A stretch of 42,233 nucleotides of DNA from Rhizopus sp. PT2906 (lineage: Eukaryota > Mucoromycota > Mucoromycetes > Mucorales > Rhizopodaceae), in contig JAMYHX010000381.1 of NCBI GenBank assembly GCA_025529335.1, positions 1-42,233 on the forward strand, in the 5' to 3' direction. Made by a program: the position numbers and the translations under genes. Below are positions 41,164 through 42,233 of this stretch, piece after piece. Under the pieces are notes generated by a model. That model made no database searches. It worked only from the letters and a program-made list of their open reading frames with translations, and had not been told where the DNA came from. Positions within the stretch are counted from its first letter, which is position 1. Every line of letters begins with the position of its first letter.

Positions 41164-41355
41164 ATGCTATCTAGATTATTAAACTCAGTGCGATCCTCAA
41201 TTACCAACAAAACTCACAACTCGATTATTGAAGATAAAGAAATTATAGTCCGAGCAAGACAACATATGATACCAAGGAGAAGTCTTCATGGTCTGTCAAA
41301 GAATGAAGCAGACGACTTTATCCAACGAGATTTGGTTTCCAGTTCATTGTATTAA
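41164..41355 (+). CDS. Small orphan protein (63 aa)
   Basis: A short single-exon frame, no recognised family. The first half (MLSRLLNSVRSSITNKT) is Ser/Arg/Leu-rich without acids and could be a mitochondrial presequence; the rest is mixed-charge (IVRARQHMIPRRSLHGLSKNEADDF). A TATAAATA box at 41119-41126, 38 bp upstream, and a pyrimidine-rich leader directly before the ATG support expression. It diverges from DMC1 with 170 bp between starts, containing one reverse/forward CCAAT motif (accaataag near 41062). Confidence 0.55.
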   Translation: MLSRLLNSVRSSITNKTHNSIIEDKEIIVRARQHMIPRRSLHGLSKNEADDFIQRDLVSSSLY

Positions 41356-41960
41356 GCAGTAGCATCCTTTCTCTCTTTTTTTTTCTTTTTGTTTATAAAT
41401 ATGAATAAATAGTGTATATATATACCCATCTTGTAATTAATACCACAACTTTTTTTTTCTTGTTACCACAGAAGGACTTGTTGACCACCTGGCGTAGCAA
41501 GTAGACTACAAAAGAGGAAAATCAGAGCGTGCCTTTGCATTTCACATTCAATGTGTGAATACACTGAAAACTAAATATGGAATTTAACCCACTTACGACG
41601 TAATAAATCACATTGAATTTGTAGTAGAATTGGAAATAGATACCATATTTGTGTTCTGGCAACAAAAGTAATAATAGTCGTACATCACCTTTTCGTGTAT
41701 ATATATACACACACACACATATAGTCATAGCACGTAACTCTTCCTATATAAAGTAATGAAAATAAGTTTCTATGACAATAGCAAGACCACTTGCTATGTA
41801 TTGGACAGAAGACAGTAATAAACAATAAAATGGCGGTAGTCACAAGTAACGCCACCCTTGTTCCATCCTCTTTTAACTTGTGTAACATTTATAATTAGAA
41901 AAAAAAATAAAACTTCTTTTCTTTTCCTTGTCCTTCTTTTCCTTTCCTTTCATCAAATAA
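41356..41960. other. Intergenic, septin promoter side
   Basis: The stretch holds a CA/TA microsatellite (about 41696-41722), an imperfect dyad ttcacattcaatgtgtgaa (41541-41559), and a pyrimidine-rich leader (41905-41955) just before the septin ATG. The minus-strand frames of 67-68 codons run through the microsatellite and are not convincing. Confidence 0.4.
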
Positions 41961-42233
41961 ATGTCACCTGTCACTGTATCAACCTCGGGAATTGGTATTG
42001 CCCATTTGCCTAACCAACGACACAAGATTGTCACCAATAAAGGAACCAACTTCACTATCATGGTCTGTGGTGAATCTGGACTGGGAAAGACGACGTTTAT
42101 CAATACACTCTTTACAACCATTATCAAAGAACCCAAAGATCAAAGCAAACGATGGACCAAACAATTAGATAGAACGGTTGATATCGAAATCACAAAGACA
42201 GGTAAAAATAGATTGCTTTTTTATATTTCACAA
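41961..42233 (+). CDS. Septin, 5' part (cut by window end)
   Basis: Septins are GTP-binding filament proteins at septa, hyphal bases and bud necks. Exon 1 is 41961-42201 (80 codons plus one base); GTAAAAAT at 42202 starts an intron that runs past the window. The protein begins MSPVTVSTSGIGIAHLPNQR, followed by KIVTNKGTNFTIMVCGES and the P-loop GESGLGKTT with INTLFTT after it, then KQLDRTVDIEITK. HLPNQRHKIV and the short N-terminus fit the Cdc11/AspA class best, but Cdc3/Cdc10 types cannot be excluded from 80 residues. G3, G4 and the C-terminal coiled coil lie outside the window. Confidence 0.93.
   Translation, partial: MSPVTVSTSGIGIAHLPNQRHKIVTNKGTNFTIMVCGESGLGKTTFINTLFTTIIKEPKDQSKRWTKQLDRTVDIEITKTGKNRLLFYISQ

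Noticed and set aside
41522..41888. Minus-strand frames near 41.5-41.9 kb
   Set aside because: They are read through a CA/TA microsatellite and lack motifs.

Overview
The window is nuclear DNA from a filamentous fungus, most likely an early-diverging one of the Mucorales (Mucoromycota). I infer this from many short introns (about 45-75 bp, GT-AG, often with a CTAAC/CTGAC-like branch site), AT-rich intergenic DNA with long pyrimidine tracts before start codons, and gene models (ERG3, DMC1, MMS19, BZZ1, septin) that are clearly fungal. No prokaryotic operon, rRNA, tRNA, CRISPR array or intact transposon was found. Gene models were built by reading splice sites that keep the frame and restore family motifs; exon coordinates are in each entry.

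Layout. 1-7.1 kb: an unrecognised coiled-coil protein (-), the scavenger decapping enzyme DcpS (+), a membrane-anchored RBR ubiquitin ligase (+), and a Gin4/Hsl1/BRSK-type kinase with a C-terminal KA1-like domain (-). 7.5-13 kb: a DDT/WHIM chromatin-remodelling subunit (-), the F-BAR/C1/SH3 actin regulator BZZ1 (-) and a small secreted orphan (-). 13-19.3 kb: the 15-exon Fe-S targeting factor MMS19/MET18 (-) and a MOSC/mARC-type molybdenum-cofactor protein (-). 21.7-27 kb: sterol C-5 desaturase ERG3 (+), ubiquinone methyltransferase COQ5 (+) and a secreted GH36-type alpha-galactosidase (-). 27-30 kb: a decayed gene, an Ecl1-like mini zinc protein (+) and a C2HC mini zinc protein (-). 30.5-34 kb: mitochondrial malic enzyme (+) and the RGS/membrane protein RAX1 (-). 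34-36.6 kb: a gene-poor gap with a near-perfect 95-bp inverted repeat. 36.6 kb to the end: an MFSD1-like transporter (-), the very-long-chain 3-hydroxyacyl-CoA dehydratase PHS1 (+), the meiotic recombinase DMC1 (-), a 63-residue orphan (+) and the first exon of a septin (+).

The genes do not form one pathway. Several belong to polarity and cytokinesis (Gin4-type kinase, septin, BZZ1, RAX1), which is notable because Gin4-family kinases act on septins in yeast, but the septin is 35 kb away, so this is probably chance. ERG3, PHS1 and COQ5 are lipid/isoprenoid housekeeping genes. I saw no clear undescribed multi-gene system. The most interesting leads are the 34.5-35.0 kb inverted repeat with exon-like arms, an 8-nt microexon in DMC1, two GC-AG introns, very tight convergent gene pairs, a decayed ~320-codon gene, and a diverged repeat present twice.
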